From positions 1 through 64,000 of the forward strand of contig JASJBB010000005.1 in the NCBI GenBank assembly GCA_030066735.1: a stretch of 64,000 nt of DNA, given 5' to 3'. Positions 13,170 to 22,924 of this stretch are shown here, piece after piece. Under the pieces are notes generated by a model that saw nothing but the letters and a program-made list of their open reading frames with translations, made no database searches and was not told the origin of the DNA. This DNA comes from Woeseiaceae bacterium (GTDB lineage Bacteria; Pseudomonadota; Gammaproteobacteria; Steroidobacterales; Woeseiaceae). The translations under genes and the position numbers were made by a program. Positions within the stretch are counted from its first letter, which is position 1; every line of letters starts with the position of its first letter.

Positions 13170-14712
13170 TTTCGCCTCCCACGGTCATGTTGGAGACGAG
13201 GACCGTCGGAATGCCCTGGGAAACCGGCACGCTCTGGCCGTTCTTGCCGCAGGTCCAGCCGCCCGTGTCCAGGCGCGCGTCGTTGGCGACCATCGTGATC
13301 TTTTTCAGCGACTCCGGCCCGTTGCCGATGATGTTGACGTCCTTGATTGGCGCTGTGACCTTGCCGCCTTCTACCAGCCAGCCGTTCTTCACGTAGAAGG
13401 TATAGTCACCGGCGCCGATCTGTACCTGGCCGTTCGTGTAGGTCTCGCAGATGATGCCGTGATCCACGGCTTCGATGATCTCGTCTTTGGTATGCGGGCC
13501 GTCTTCCATGAACGTGCAGGTCATCCGTGGCATGGGGGCATACTTGTACGACTGGCGGCGCCCCGATCCCGTGGGCGCGAGATCGTACTGCCTGGCGCTG
13601 ATCTGGTCGTGCAGGTAGGACTTGAGCACGCCGTTCTCGACGAGCACCGTGCGGCCTGCCCTGTTGCCCTCATCGTCGTAGTTCAGCGCCCCGCGTTCGT
13701 GCGGAATCGTCGCCTCGTCGACGATCGTGACGAAAGGTTCGGCGACCTTCTTGCCGATCATGTCGGAATAGATGCTCGTGCCCTTGCGGTTGAAGTCCGC
13801 TTCCATGCCATGGCCGATGGCTTCATGCAGCAGGATGCCGCTGGCGCCGCTCGCCAGGATGACAGGCATCTCGCCGGCTGGCGGGCGGCGAGCATCGAAC
13901 AGGATCATCGTGCGGTCCACGGCTTCCGCGACCATCGTGTCGAGCCGTTCTTCGGTGTACCAGCCGAACTCCTGGCGCCCGGCGATGTTGGAGTAGCCCG
14001 ACTGGACTTCCTCGCCCTTGCGTGCCGTGACGACGACGGTGACGCGCGTCATCGGCCGGTGATCGGTGACGAGCTTGCCGTCGAGGGTCGCAATCATGAC
14101 GCGCTCGTCTTCATCGCCCCAGTAGACCGACACTTTCTCGACCGCGGGGTCGCGCGCCTTCGCCTGCTCCTCGACGTACTTCAGTACCGGCAGCTTCTGG
14201 TCGATACCGACCTCCGCCCACGGCACCGTCGTCGTGTACAGGCCGCCCATGTCCCTGGGCGTAAACGCCTGCGGCGCGGCGACGCGGCCGCCGGTGGCAA
14301 TTGCCGACGCCGTGCGCGCTGCCGCCAGCATGGAAGGCAACGTGAGGTCCTCGGTGAACGCGTAGCCGGTTTGCTCGCCGATGACGACGCGCAGCCCGAC
14401 GCCCTGCTGAATGTTCGAATTCGCACTCGACACGATGCCGTCCTCGAGCGACAGCGCGTTCTTGCGCGTGTGCTGGAAATACAGGTCGGCGGCATCGGCG
14501 CCGTTGGCCGTCAGCTCGGCCATGACCCGGGCGACCGTCGCCTGGTCGACGCCGAACCAGTCCATGAACGGGTTGTCGGGCGTCGGGTCGGCAACCGCGG
14601 TCGCCTGCTGTACCGCGCAGCCGTTCAGAAAAGCCGGCACGGTCAGGATTGCGCTGCCTGCCGCCATGTGGCCCAGGAATGTCCTGCGTTTGATGGTCAT
14701 GATGTCCCCCAC
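13159..14712 (-). CDS. tldD: TldD-family metallopeptidase with Tat-like signal
   Basis: KRRTFLGHMAAGSAILTVPAF signal; LLHEAIGHGMEADF metal motif. Confidence 0.92.
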   Translation of the reverse strand: MGDIMTIKRRTFLGHMAAGSAILTVPAFLNGCAVQQATAVADPTPDNPFMDWFGVDQATVARVMAELTANGADAADLYFQHTRKNALSLEDGIVSSANSNIQQGVGLRVVIGEQTGYAFTEDLTLPSMLAAARTASAIATGGRVAAPQAFTPRDMGGLYTTTVPWAEVGIDQKLPVLKYVEEQAKARDPAVEKVSVYWGDEDERVMIATLDGKLVTDHRPMTRVTVVVTARKGEEVQSGYSNIAGRQEFGWYTEERLDTMVAEAVDRTMILFDARRPPAGEMPVILASGASGILLHEAIGHGMEADFNRKGTSIYSDMIGKKVAEPFVTIVDEATIPHERGALNYDDEGNRAGRTVLVENGVLKSYLHDQISARQYDLAPTGSGRRQSYKYAPMPRMTCTFMEDGPHTKDEIIEAVDHGIICETYTNGQVQIGAGDYTFYVKNGWLVEGGKVTAPIKDVNIIGNGPESLKKITMVANDARLDTGGWTCGKNGQSVPVSQGIPTVLVSNMTVGGENAS

Positions 14713-14756
14713 GTGGAATACGTCAATTTATAGATGTCCGGTCTGCCCAAAAGGTT

Positions 14757-15350
14757 TCACTTCCGGGCCAGCGCCAGGCCAAGGCCTGCCGCCACGAGAA
14801 AGCCGCCCGTAATCCGGTTGCGCGCCGCCGTGTAGCGCTCGAGCAAGCGCCGCGCCGAGCCCGCCGTCGCGGCCCACACGACGTCGCCGGCCAGCAGCAC
14901 GGCAAGAAATACCGCCGCCACGGTCACGGGGTGCCCCGCCAGGCCGCCGTCGACTGCAACGAACTGCGGCAGGAACGCGGCGATAAAGAGCAGCGTCTTG
15001 GGATTGATCGCGGCGATCACTACGGCGCGCCAGAACACGGCGGGCGCCGCCTGCACTGCACCGAGGTCGCCGGCCGGCTCGCTCCAGGTGCGTATCCCGA
15101 GATACACGAGATACGCGACCCCGGCCCAGCGAATCCAGGTGAGCGCCTCGGCCGCATATTCGATGACCGCGGCCATGCCCAGGACCACCAGGACGAGCTG
15201 GATGGCATTGCCGCAGGTGACGCCGAGGGCCGTCGCGGCGCCGGCGCGAAAGCCATGGCGGATGCTGTTTGCGACGATCAGCGCGACGTTCGGCCCCGGA
15301 ATCGCCACCAGGATCGCGGTCGCAACAGCCAGGGCAATGAGGTTAGCCAC
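14757..15350 (-). CDS. LysE/RhtB family translocator
   Basis: AIPGPNVALIVANSIRHGFRAGAATALGVTCGN; GTG start at 15350 overlaps the upstream stop. Confidence 0.92.
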   Translation of the reverse strand: MANLIALAVATAILVAIPGPNVALIVANSIRHGFRAGAATALGVTCGNAIQLVLVVLGMAAVIEYAAEALTWIRWAGVAYLVYLGIRTWSEPAGDLGAVQAAPAVFWRAVVIAAINPKTLLFIAAFLPQFVAVDGGLAGHPVTVAAVFLAVLLAGDVVWAATAGSARRLLERYTAARNRITGGFLVAAGLGLALARK

Positions 15351-15972
15351 GTCGTCCGGATCGGCTCCAGTACCGCAGTAACAGGAAGCCAAAGAGCATA
15401 CCACCCAGGTGCGCGAAGTTGGCGACGCCGGGCGCGCTGCCGCTGACGCCCAGGTAGAGTTCGAGCAGCCCGAAGACGAGGACGAAATACTTCGCCTTCA
15501 TCGGGATGGGCGGGAATAACAGCATGATGGTGCGGTTCGGGAACGCAAGGCCGTAGGCCAGCAGAATACCGAACACGCCGCCGGAGGCGCCGACCGTGGG
15601 GTAGAGGCCGCCCTGCGTGCCCGCCACGATCAGCTGGACGATGCCGGCGCCGATGACGCAGGTCAGATAATAGGTGAGAAACCGCTTCGCCCCCATCATC
15701 AGCTCCAGCTCGCGACCGAACATCCAGAGTGCGAACATGTTGAAGGCGATGTGCATCAGGTTGCCGTGCAGGAATCCATAGGTCACGAGCTGCCAGGGCA
15801 TGAACGGTGAATTCGACGGACCCGCCGGCCACAGCGCGAAGTTGATCATCATGAAGCGCGGGCTGAGCTGCTGCAGCACGAACACGATGCCGTTGATGAC
15901 AAGCAGCGCGAAAATTACGTTCGGGATCGCGCTCGGCCTCCGCGGCCGCAGATTGTGGACAGGTGTGTTCAT
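15343..15972 (-). CDS. Rhomboid family intramembrane serine protease
   Basis: HGNLMHIAFNMFALWMFG, GASGGVFGILLAYG, FAHLGGMLFG. Confidence 0.95.
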   Translation of the reverse strand: MNTPVHNLRPRRPSAIPNVIFALLVINGIVFVLQQLSPRFMMINFALWPAGPSNSPFMPWQLVTYGFLHGNLMHIAFNMFALWMFGRELELMMGAKRFLTYYLTCVIGAGIVQLIVAGTQGGLYPTVGASGGVFGILLAYGLAFPNRTIMLLFPPIPMKAKYFVLVFGLLELYLGVSGSAPGVANFAHLGGMLFGFLLLRYWSRSGRRG

Positions 15973-15975
15973 GGA

Positions 15976-17676
15976 CTACTCGGGGCTGCGATAGACGGTT
16001 CGACCGTCGAAGATCGTCATTGTTACACGGGCGTCAGAGATTTCGTAAGCAGGAATTTCGAACAGGTTGCGATCCAGCACGACGAGGTCCGCCCGTTTGC
16101 CGACCTCGATCGAGCCCTGTTCGTTCTCGAGGCTCATCGTGTAAGCGCCATTGATCGTATACGCCTCGATCATCGTCGCGAGGTCGAGGGATTGATTGGC
16201 GGCATCAAGATCCTCGCCCTCGTTGGCCCACGGGTCCTGGCGCGTGATCGCCGTCTCGATGGCGAGCAGAGGATCGATATCGGTCACCCACCAGTCGCTG
16301 GCGCCGTTGATACGACCGCCACCCTCGTGGACATCTCGAGCCGGGTAGGTTTGCCAGGCCCGCTCGCGACCGAGCATCGGCACCGTCATTTCGAGAAGCC
16401 CGGGTTCCGGATACGCCCAGAGCAGCTGGAACGTCGCGCCGATGCCCAACTCGCCGAATCGCGGCCGGTCATCGGGATGAATCAGCTGCAGGTGCGTCAT
16501 GTGATGCCGGTTATCCGACATGCCGTTCTGCTCTCGCATGTACTCGAAGCCATCCAGCGCGCGGCGGATGGCCGCATCGCCGATGGCGTGGACGTGCAGC
16601 TGCAAACCCCGGGCGTCGAGTCGGGTGAAGTATTCGTTGACCTGTTCCTGGGTGTAGAAGAATGGCCCGGCGCCGTACTCTTCGATCGCATAAGGCTCCA
16701 GCAGCGGGCTGGTGCCCGACTCGATAACGCCATCCATGTAGATCTTCACGGAATCCACATCGAGGTTAGGCCGGCGCCACTCTTGCCGGCGGTCCATCAG
16801 GTCGTAAACGCTGTCGTCGAATGCGGCGGGCTTCAGGTTGACCGGCGACATCGAGATCAGCGCCCGGATGTCGAACTCGCCAGCATCCGCCACGGCGACC
16901 GGGTGCTGAATCATCTCGTCGTCGAATCCCGGCTCGATGAAGGCCGTGATGCCATGCTCGTGCAGCATTGCGATGCCCGCCCGCACCTTGTCCTGCAGGA
17001 AAGATGCCGGCATCTCGGGCATGTGGGCTTCGACCAGCAGCATCGCTGAGTCGTGCAGCGTGCCGGTCGCCTCCCCCGTTTCGGGATCGCGGACGATGAC
17101 ACCGTCATCGCCGACCGTCGTCTCGGCGTCGATTCCCGCGATCTCCAGCGCGCGGCTGTTAACCCAGTAGGAGTGGCCGTAACTGCCTTCGAGGCATACC
17201 GGCCGATCGGGAAACAGCTCGTCGAGCAGTTCCCGGGTCGGGCTCATGGACTCGAACAGCCACTCCCCCCAGCCGGCGCCGAGTATCCAGCGCTCCTGAC
17301 CAAAGCCCGCGAGCTGCGTGCACTTTTCGAGCTTCGCTTCGATCTCCTCGATGGTCTCGAGCCGCAGCAAGTCGCATTCCTGGCCGGTCTGGACGAACAG
17401 CAGTATGTGCGCATGCGAGTCATGAAATCCCGGCAGCAGCATCTGCCCACCCAGGTCAGTGACCTCTGTCGCGTCGCCAATGAACGCCTGTGCGGCCTCG
17501 TTACTGCCAACGAACGCGATGCGGCCACGGGCCACCGCGACGGCCTCGGCCCAGGTGCTGTCGGCATCCACCGTGTAGACGGCGCCGTTCAGAAACACGC
17601 GATCGGCGGGAGGTTGCCCCGGGGAACAGCCAGCGGCAACGGCCAGGCAACACAGGTAACCGATCAGGCGCATCAC
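15976..17676 (-). CDS. Amidohydrolase (YtcJ-like), lipoprotein signal
   Basis: LAVAAGCSPG lipobox; LPGFHDSHAHI; GKRADLVVLDRNLFEI. Confidence 0.92.
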   Translation of the reverse strand: MMRLIGYLCCLAVAAGCSPGQPPADRVFLNGAVYTVDADSTWAEAVAVARGRIAFVGSNEAAQAFIGDATEVTDLGGQMLLPGFHDSHAHILLFVQTGQECDLLRLETIEEIEAKLEKCTQLAGFGQERWILGAGWGEWLFESMSPTRELLDELFPDRPVCLEGSYGHSYWVNSRALEIAGIDAETTVGDDGVIVRDPETGEATGTLHDSAMLLVEAHMPEMPASFLQDKVRAGIAMLHEHGITAFIEPGFDDEMIQHPVAVADAGEFDIRALISMSPVNLKPAAFDDSVYDLMDRRQEWRRPNLDVDSVKIYMDGVIESGTSPLLEPYAIEEYGAGPFFYTQEQVNEYFTRLDARGLQLHVHAIGDAAIRRALDGFEYMREQNGMSDNRHHMTHLQLIHPDDRPRFGELGIGATFQLLWAYPEPGLLEMTVPMLGRERAWQTYPARDVHEGGGRINGASDWWVTDIDPLLAIETAITRQDPWANEGEDLDAANQSLDLATMIEAYTINGAYTMSLENEQGSIEVGKRADLVVLDRNLFEIPAYEISDARVTMTIFDGRTVYRSPE

Positions 17677-19403
17677 CAGCCTCCGCCGCCTCCGCCGCCG
17701 CCCCCGCCGCCGGAGAAGCCGCCTCCGCCGCCGCCGGACGACGAACCGGGGGGCGACACCGAGTGCGTGACCGCGGAATTGAGGCTGTGCGACAGCGCGC
17801 TCGTCGTCGAGCTGACGTTGAAGCGATCCCAGGAACCGCCGTACCAGGTCGGCTGGTAGGGCGAACCGTCCCCCATCTGGGCATTCTTGAGGACGTCGGC
17901 GAATTTCTCCGACCAGCGCTGGTCGACGCCGAGCGCCAGCGCATACGGCAGGTATCTTTCGAACAGCTCGGGCGTCTTCTCGGGCGGGTTACGCAGCTCC
18001 ATCTCGTGCTTTTCGGCGATCTCCAGGTAGTCCCGGAAGCCCATGATTTCGTCAAGCAGCTTGCGGCCGCGCAGCGTCGGACGTTTCATGATGACCGCGA
18101 AAACGATGGTCGTCACCGCCATCAGCACAATCGTCAGGATCGAGAGCACGGACGGTCCCTGCGACACCGACAGCACGGCGGTCACGATGAGCAGCAGTAC
18201 CGCGGGAATATTCAACAGGCCGTTGAACTTGAAATAGTGTTGTTTGTAGTCGAGCTCCAGCGAACCCTTGTGCACGGCCTTCGCCGCGGCGAGCTTGCCG
18301 TGATTGGCCTGTTCCAGCGTTATCCGCTTGCGACCGCGAAACAGTTCTTCGTAAAGCTCCCGTTCACCGGCCGCCAACGGTGGCGGGTGCCCCAGGGGGT
18401 CGGTCTTGACGAGGATGTAGGTGTCGTCTTCCTTGCCGATGCCGAGAAAGCCGTCGGACCCCTCCTCGACGTCGATCCGGATGTAGCGCTTCACGGCCAA
18501 GTTGACGATGGCGGCCGTCATCACCTTGTCGTCGTAGTACATTTGCCTGACGTAGCGCAACGAGGCCGGCGAATACCCGTCGGGCGGCTCATAGCGTGTG
18601 ACGAGGACACCTTCTTCCGGGTCCTTGCCGAAGTGCCGCCACACCGGGATGTAGTAGGCGAGCAATAACAGAAACCCGACAACGGCGATCAGCAAGTTGG
18701 CATTGTCTTTCAGTAGCCAGGCTATTCTCTGCGCATCGCTGGGTGGCTGGATGATGCCGCTGGGCCAGCCGACCACGATCGTAAGGCCGTTGAGCGGCGG
18801 CAACGCCCTGGTCGTTTCGAAGTGGACGCGCGCCGGGCTGTCGATGCGCGCCGTGTAATCGCGTTTCGTGAAGCCGAACGCCCCCGTGTATCCCTCTGCC
18901 GTGAGCTCGGCAACGGGCACGTCGAAACCGAATGACACCGTGGCGGCGGCCCTGTCGATCGGGAATTCCCAGTTGACGCCGGTCACGTTCCAGTAAAGCT
19001 CGTCGTGAGTATCGAAAAAGCCGAGCATACGGCTCGCCCGGTAACGGAACTCGTACGTGTGCTCGCCGGTGTCGATATAGCGCTGAGCGCTGCCGAAGTA
19101 GGTGCGGACGCCGTCACGGATATTCTGCGTGTGAAAGTCCTCGCGATTGCCGTTGCGCCGCACCGACAGGATGTCGAAGTCGACGACGTATTCGTTGCCG
19201 AGCCTGTCGCGATACTCGGTTGGAAAGTCGCGGTAGATGCCGCGACGGATGCGGTTGCCCTCGGCCCGGATGCGGATCGTTTCGGTGACTTCGATCCAGC
19301 CGTCCTCGATGATCAGAATGTCGCTGTGGAAGTCGAGGATGCGCTCTTCGGCCGGCACGGCGAGCGGCAGCAGCAGCAGCAGGCAGAGGGCGAGGCGCTT
19401 CAT
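17673..19403 (-). CDS. DUF2207-type membrane protein with Gly-rich C-terminus
   Basis: Signal peptide, ILDFHSDILIIEDGWIEVTETIRI, TM segments, GGGGGGFSGGGGGGGGGGGW tail. Confidence 0.88.
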   Translation of the reverse strand: MKRLALCLLLLLPLAVPAEERILDFHSDILIIEDGWIEVTETIRIRAEGNRIRRGIYRDFPTEYRDRLGNEYVVDFDILSVRRNGNREDFHTQNIRDGVRTYFGSAQRYIDTGEHTYEFRYRASRMLGFFDTHDELYWNVTGVNWEFPIDRAAATVSFGFDVPVAELTAEGYTGAFGFTKRDYTARIDSPARVHFETTRALPPLNGLTIVVGWPSGIIQPPSDAQRIAWLLKDNANLLIAVVGFLLLLAYYIPVWRHFGKDPEEGVLVTRYEPPDGYSPASLRYVRQMYYDDKVMTAAIVNLAVKRYIRIDVEEGSDGFLGIGKEDDTYILVKTDPLGHPPPLAAGERELYEELFRGRKRITLEQANHGKLAAAKAVHKGSLELDYKQHYFKFNGLLNIPAVLLLIVTAVLSVSQGPSVLSILTIVLMAVTTIVFAVIMKRPTLRGRKLLDEIMGFRDYLEIAEKHEMELRNPPEKTPELFERYLPYALALGVDQRWSEKFADVLKNAQMGDGSPYQPTWYGGSWDRFNVSSTTSALSHSLNSAVTHSVSPPGSSSGGGGGGFSGGGGGGGGGGGW

Positions 19404-19972
19404 TCGACCGACCCGAACTCGACCAGAGGCACATTGGCCGCGTCGTCCGAGGCTTTCTGGAAAAAGCTGCGCGCGCGGAAACCGAACAGGCCCGCAATAA
19501 TGTTGCTCGGCACCGTCTCGGCCATGGTGTTGTACTCGCGAACGGAGCCGTTGTAGTAGCGGCGCGCGAATTGCAGGTAGTTCTCGGTCTCGACGAGCTC
19601 ATTCTGCAGGTTCAGGAAGTTCTCGTTCGCCTTGAGATCCGGGTAGCTCTCCGCCAGCGCAATGAGCCTGTGCACGCCCTGGCCGAGTTCCTCCTCGGCC
19701 TTGCCGCGCTCCCGGATACCGGTCTGCCGCATGGCCTCGGCACGCAACTCGGCGACCGCCTCGAGTGTTGCCTTCTCGTAGCTGGCGTAAGCGTCGACGG
19801 CCTTCACGAGTCGCGGCACGAGATCGTGGCGGCGCTGCAACTGTACGTCGATATCACTCCAGGCGGTGTCGACGCGATTGCGCGCCCGCACCAGCCGGTT
19901 GTAGAGCAAGACGATCGCGACAACGAGCGCGAATCCGATAGTGATCCAGATCATTGCGCGTAATCGTACCAC
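19400..19972 (-). CDS. lemA: LemA family protein
   Basis: YNRLVRARNRVDTAWSDIDVQLQRRHDLVPRLVKAV. Confidence 0.95.
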   Translation of the reverse strand: MVRLRAMIWITIGFALVVAIVLLYNRLVRARNRVDTAWSDIDVQLQRRHDLVPRLVKAVDAYASYEKATLEAVAELRAEAMRQTGIRERGKAEEELGQGVHRLIALAESYPDLKANENFLNLQNELVETENYLQFARRYYNGSVREYNTMAETVPSNIIAGLFGFRARSFFQKASDDAANVPLVEFGSVE

Positions 19973-19982
19973 TCGGCTGAGT

Positions 19983-20051
19983 GGGCCGGGGGATGCTCAC
20001 CGGAAGTAAAGCGCAGCGTAGCGAGCCATGTAGGTGAGCATTCACCGGCCC
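19983..20051. repeat. Stem-loop repeat element, copy A
   Basis: GGGCCGG/CCGGCCC plus ATGCTCACC/GGTGAGCAT; 31-nt loop ggaagtaaagcgcagcgtagcgagccatgta shared with copy B (26/31). Confidence 0.8.
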
Positions 20052-20066
20052 GCTACGGTGTCTGGG

Positions 20067-21206
20067 TTAGTACCAGAACGAGAAATAGATCTGGATGATA
20101 TCGGCTTCGAGTTCGTACAGCGGCTCCGACCCGACTGGCTGACCGGAGCTGATATCCGAGAACTCGTCGTAGTCCACCGCCAGGAAGTCATAGGACACGT
20201 TGAGCGAACCGCGCTTCAGGAATTTCCAGCCCTCCGGCTGTTCGATGAACTCCCAGCTGGCCGAAAGGCCGAGCGTGTGGCTCGTCAGCGGGCTGAGCTC
20301 CTTGTCGCGGCCGCGGAAGTTGGTCGCCTGTGCTCGCGGGAACAGGTCGGAGAAGAAGTGCGCGCCGGTCTGGTCGTGGTAGCGATACTTGACGTGGAAC
20401 GTGAACGGCCCCATCGGTTGCACGTAGCCCAGTTTGGCGGTGTGTCCCTCGATGTCCCACGTGTCCGTGAAGTACCGGTACTCGGCTTCGAGCGCGGCAC
20501 GGTATGGCAGGAAGTACTTCATGCGCAAACCGAGCGCGTTACTCGTGCGCGTGTTGGGGTACAGCTCGGGTTCGAAACTGAAGCCGCGCGGGACCGACGG
20601 GTCAGCGTACCGCACCGTGCGGTAGGGATTGTTCAGGAAGCCTTCGTCCGTTACGACCTGGTAGTTCAGCGTCGCGATCATGTTGCGGGTCAGGATCTGC
20701 GTCAGGCCCACGCCATACTGCTGGCGATCGGCCTCGCGCTCGAACAGCGGGTCATCGGAGCGCCCTACCGTGTCGTCGCCTAGCGCATAACTCAGTGTCA
20801 GCGTGGTCAGGTCGCCAAACATGTCCTGGCTGACCGCAAAGGCGTAAGTCTTGGCGTCGAAATCGGACTCGGTACTTGTCGTGTAACTGGCGCTCATCGT
20901 GGTGTTGCCGCGCAGGTAGTCCATGCCGAGCGACCATTGCGTGCGCTCCTCGGTATAAGGGCTCGCGGTCGTAATCACGTCGATGGACGCCGAGCTGATC
21001 ATGTCGACGTAGTAGTTCGTGACGAACGAGGTGCTGCTCCCTACCTGCTTGCGCATCAGGACCGACGGACCGTCAATGCGCACGCCACCACCTTCATACA
21101 GGTGATACATGACGTCACTGCGATCTTCGGGCAGCACGCCGGCCAGGGCAGTGCTGCCGAGCAGCAGTCCCGCGAGAGCTATGACAATGTGACGCAAGCA
21201 GAGCAT
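20067..21206 (-). CDS. DUF3570 outer-membrane-type protein
   Basis: Signal peptide; beta-rich; LPEDRSDVMYHLYEGGGVRIDGPSVLMRKQ; C-terminal LEADIIQIYFSFWY. Confidence 0.8.
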   Translation of the reverse strand: MLCLRHIVIALAGLLLGSTALAGVLPEDRSDVMYHLYEGGGVRIDGPSVLMRKQVGSSTSFVTNYYVDMISSASIDVITTASPYTEERTQWSLGMDYLRGNTTMSASYTTSTESDFDAKTYAFAVSQDMFGDLTTLTLSYALGDDTVGRSDDPLFEREADRQQYGVGLTQILTRNMIATLNYQVVTDEGFLNNPYRTVRYADPSVPRGFSFEPELYPNTRTSNALGLRMKYFLPYRAALEAEYRYFTDTWDIEGHTAKLGYVQPMGPFTFHVKYRYHDQTGAHFFSDLFPRAQATNFRGRDKELSPLTSHTLGLSASWEFIEQPEGWKFLKRGSLNVSYDFLAVDYDEFSDISSGQPVGSEPLYELEADIIQIYFSFWY

Positions 21207-21214
21207 CCGGAGCC

Positions 21215-21451
21215 CTAGTTACACCCGCAGCCGCCGCCGGCAGCGCCTTCGCCGCCACGGGCGCCTTCACGCGCCTCGTAGACGTGCATGATGTAAGAGC
21301 TGGACACCGGGTCCATGTCGAGCGCCATGATCGGATCCGCCAGGCGGTCGCGTTCGTAGGGCTTCACCCAGGGCTCGAAATTGCTGCAACCCGATACTCC
21401 GGCCGCAACGACCAGGAGCAGCATGGCTTTTGCGAATCTTTTCATAGTCAT
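21215..21451 (-). CDS. DUF4266 small lipoprotein
   Basis: GVSGCSNFEPWVKPYERDRLADPIMALD lipobox and core; C-terminal GGGCGCN. Confidence 0.85.
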   Translation of the reverse strand: MTMKRFAKAMLLLVVAAGVSGCSNFEPWVKPYERDRLADPIMALDMDPVSSSYIMHVYEAREGARGGEGAAGGGCGCN

Positions 21452-21497
21452 AGTCCTACTCTAGCCGTCCGCCCACCGGCGAACTGTGAACCCTGCC

Positions 21498-22154
21498 TCA
21501 GAAGAACACAGACACGCCGATGGTGCCCTCGAGGTTGTGGGTCGTCTTTTCCCGGCCGAGGATGTCGATATCGAACAGGTGGTCGCGGAAATCCGCATGG
21601 ATCGCGATCGCATCCGTCAGCAAAAACCTGAAGCCGGCGCCAAAGTTGACCGTGAAGCGGTCGTCGTCGGCAAAATTGGTCGAGCCGAGGCCGGCAATCA
21701 GGTAAAAGTTGGTGTTGTAGGCCCTGCCCTCGCCGATGAAGACTTCACCGGGCAGGACGTTGTAGCCGAGGTTCAGGTTGTAATAGGTCAGGTCGCGGTC
21801 CTCGAACAACAGCGCACCGCCGGACAGCTGCTCGAAGCTCGTCAGGCCTGCCTCCGTCTGGCCGACCGAGGCTTCGACGAAGAAGCCCTCGGTGACGTGG
21901 TAGGCGAGTTTGACGCCGTACACGGTGTCCGAACCGAAGTCCTCGATGCTCATGATGCCGGCAAAAGCACCCACCTCGAAGTCCTCGCGGTCGATCCTGG
22001 CTTCCTTGATCTCGCGCCTTTCGACCTCCGGATCGACGACCTGCCCTGGCGGCTCCGACGCCGGCGGCGGCGCCTCTTTATCGCCGAAAGCGGCGCAGCC
22101 CGACAGCGTCAGCACGCAGCCGATCAGAAAAAGAACGCGAAACCAGCTTTCCAT
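21498..22154 (-). CDS. Outer membrane beta-barrel domain protein
   Basis: Signal sequence with Cys (LTLSGCAAFGD), beta-barrel alternation, terminal aromatic VSVFF. Confidence 0.75.
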   Translation of the reverse strand: MESWFRVLFLIGCVLTLSGCAAFGDKEAPPPASEPPGQVVDPEVERREIKEARIDREDFEVGAFAGIMSIEDFGSDTVYGVKLAYHVTEGFFVEASVGQTEAGLTSFEQLSGGALLFEDRDLTYYNLNLGYNVLPGEVFIGEGRAYNTNFYLIAGLGSTNFADDDRFTVNFGAGFRFLLTDAIAIHADFRDHLFDIDILGREKTTHNLEGTIGVSVFF

Positions 22155-22924
22155 TCTTCAACTTCCTCATTCTCGTCGCGACTCGTGAAGACCACGTAAC
22201 TCTTGTACTCGACGCGAAACAAAAATCTTCGTGAGGCATAGATTCGAAAACCCGCGCCCACGTGCCCAATCTCGTCCGTACGATCGTCACCCTGGATGAT
22301 CGTCGACTTGGGCGACGTATGGATAATGCCGGCGCCCAATGTAAAAAACGGTGAAAACCGTTTATCCGGCCAAGTTTCATGAACGACGTTAACACTGCCC
22401 ATCCAGCCGTTCGAAAAATTACCTAAAATCTGTGAACCCCATAGCTCTACGGAGACATGCGGGTTGACGGAGTACCCACCGTAGAGCGACACGATGTTCG
22501 CACCGCCGAAGTCGCCGGCGAGCACGCCAGCTTCCCATTTGGCTTCGGTGAAGTCCTGCAGGACCGGCGCGGCGAAATCGACTTCCGAGCCATCGGGGTT
22601 CAGGGTGAGCTCCATCTGCTTCTGGTCGACCCAGCCCTCGATGCCGCGATCCGTGCGCACCTGGTACCAGTCGGTGCGCTGCGAGACGACTTCGACCTGG
22701 TCGCCACGATCGACGACATGGAAAATGGGATAACCGCGGCCCGGCCCGGTATGCATCTCCAGGTACGGATCAGCAACCGCAACCTTGCGAAGGATTTCGT
22801 CGTCGGCGGTCGCTGTTTGCCAGGGTGTGAGGGTCGTCAGTACCAGCGCCAGCAGGTACGCACACCTGGCAATCCAGTTATTGCGGGACGTCGAAAGGAT
22901 TATTGTAGTACTGGGCTCCGACAT
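22124..22924 (-). CDS. SH3-domain plus outer membrane beta-barrel protein
   Basis: LEMHTGPGRGYPIFHVVDRGDQVEVVSQRTDWYQVRTDRGIEGWV (SH3b) then beta-barrel ending in AGFAFFF. Start uncertain. Confidence 0.75.
   Translation of the reverse strand: MSEPSTTIILSTSRNNWIARCAYLLALVLTTLTPWQTATADDEILRKVAVADPYLEMHTGPGRGYPIFHVVDRGDQVEVVSQRTDWYQVRTDRGIEGWVDQKQMELTLNPDGSEVDFAAPVLQDFTEAKWEAGVLAGDFGGANIVSLYGGYSVNPHVSVELWGSQILGNFSNGWMGSVNVVHETWPDKRFSPFFTLGAGIIHTSPKSTIIQGDDRTDEIGHVGAGFRIYASRRFLFRVEYKSYVVFTSRDENEEVEEWKAGFAFFF

Noticed and set aside
17053-17859. Proline-rich plus-strand ORF (PPPPPPPPPPPEKPPPPPP)
   Set aside because: Antisense of the Gly-rich tail of the DUF2207 protein and of the amidohydrolase.
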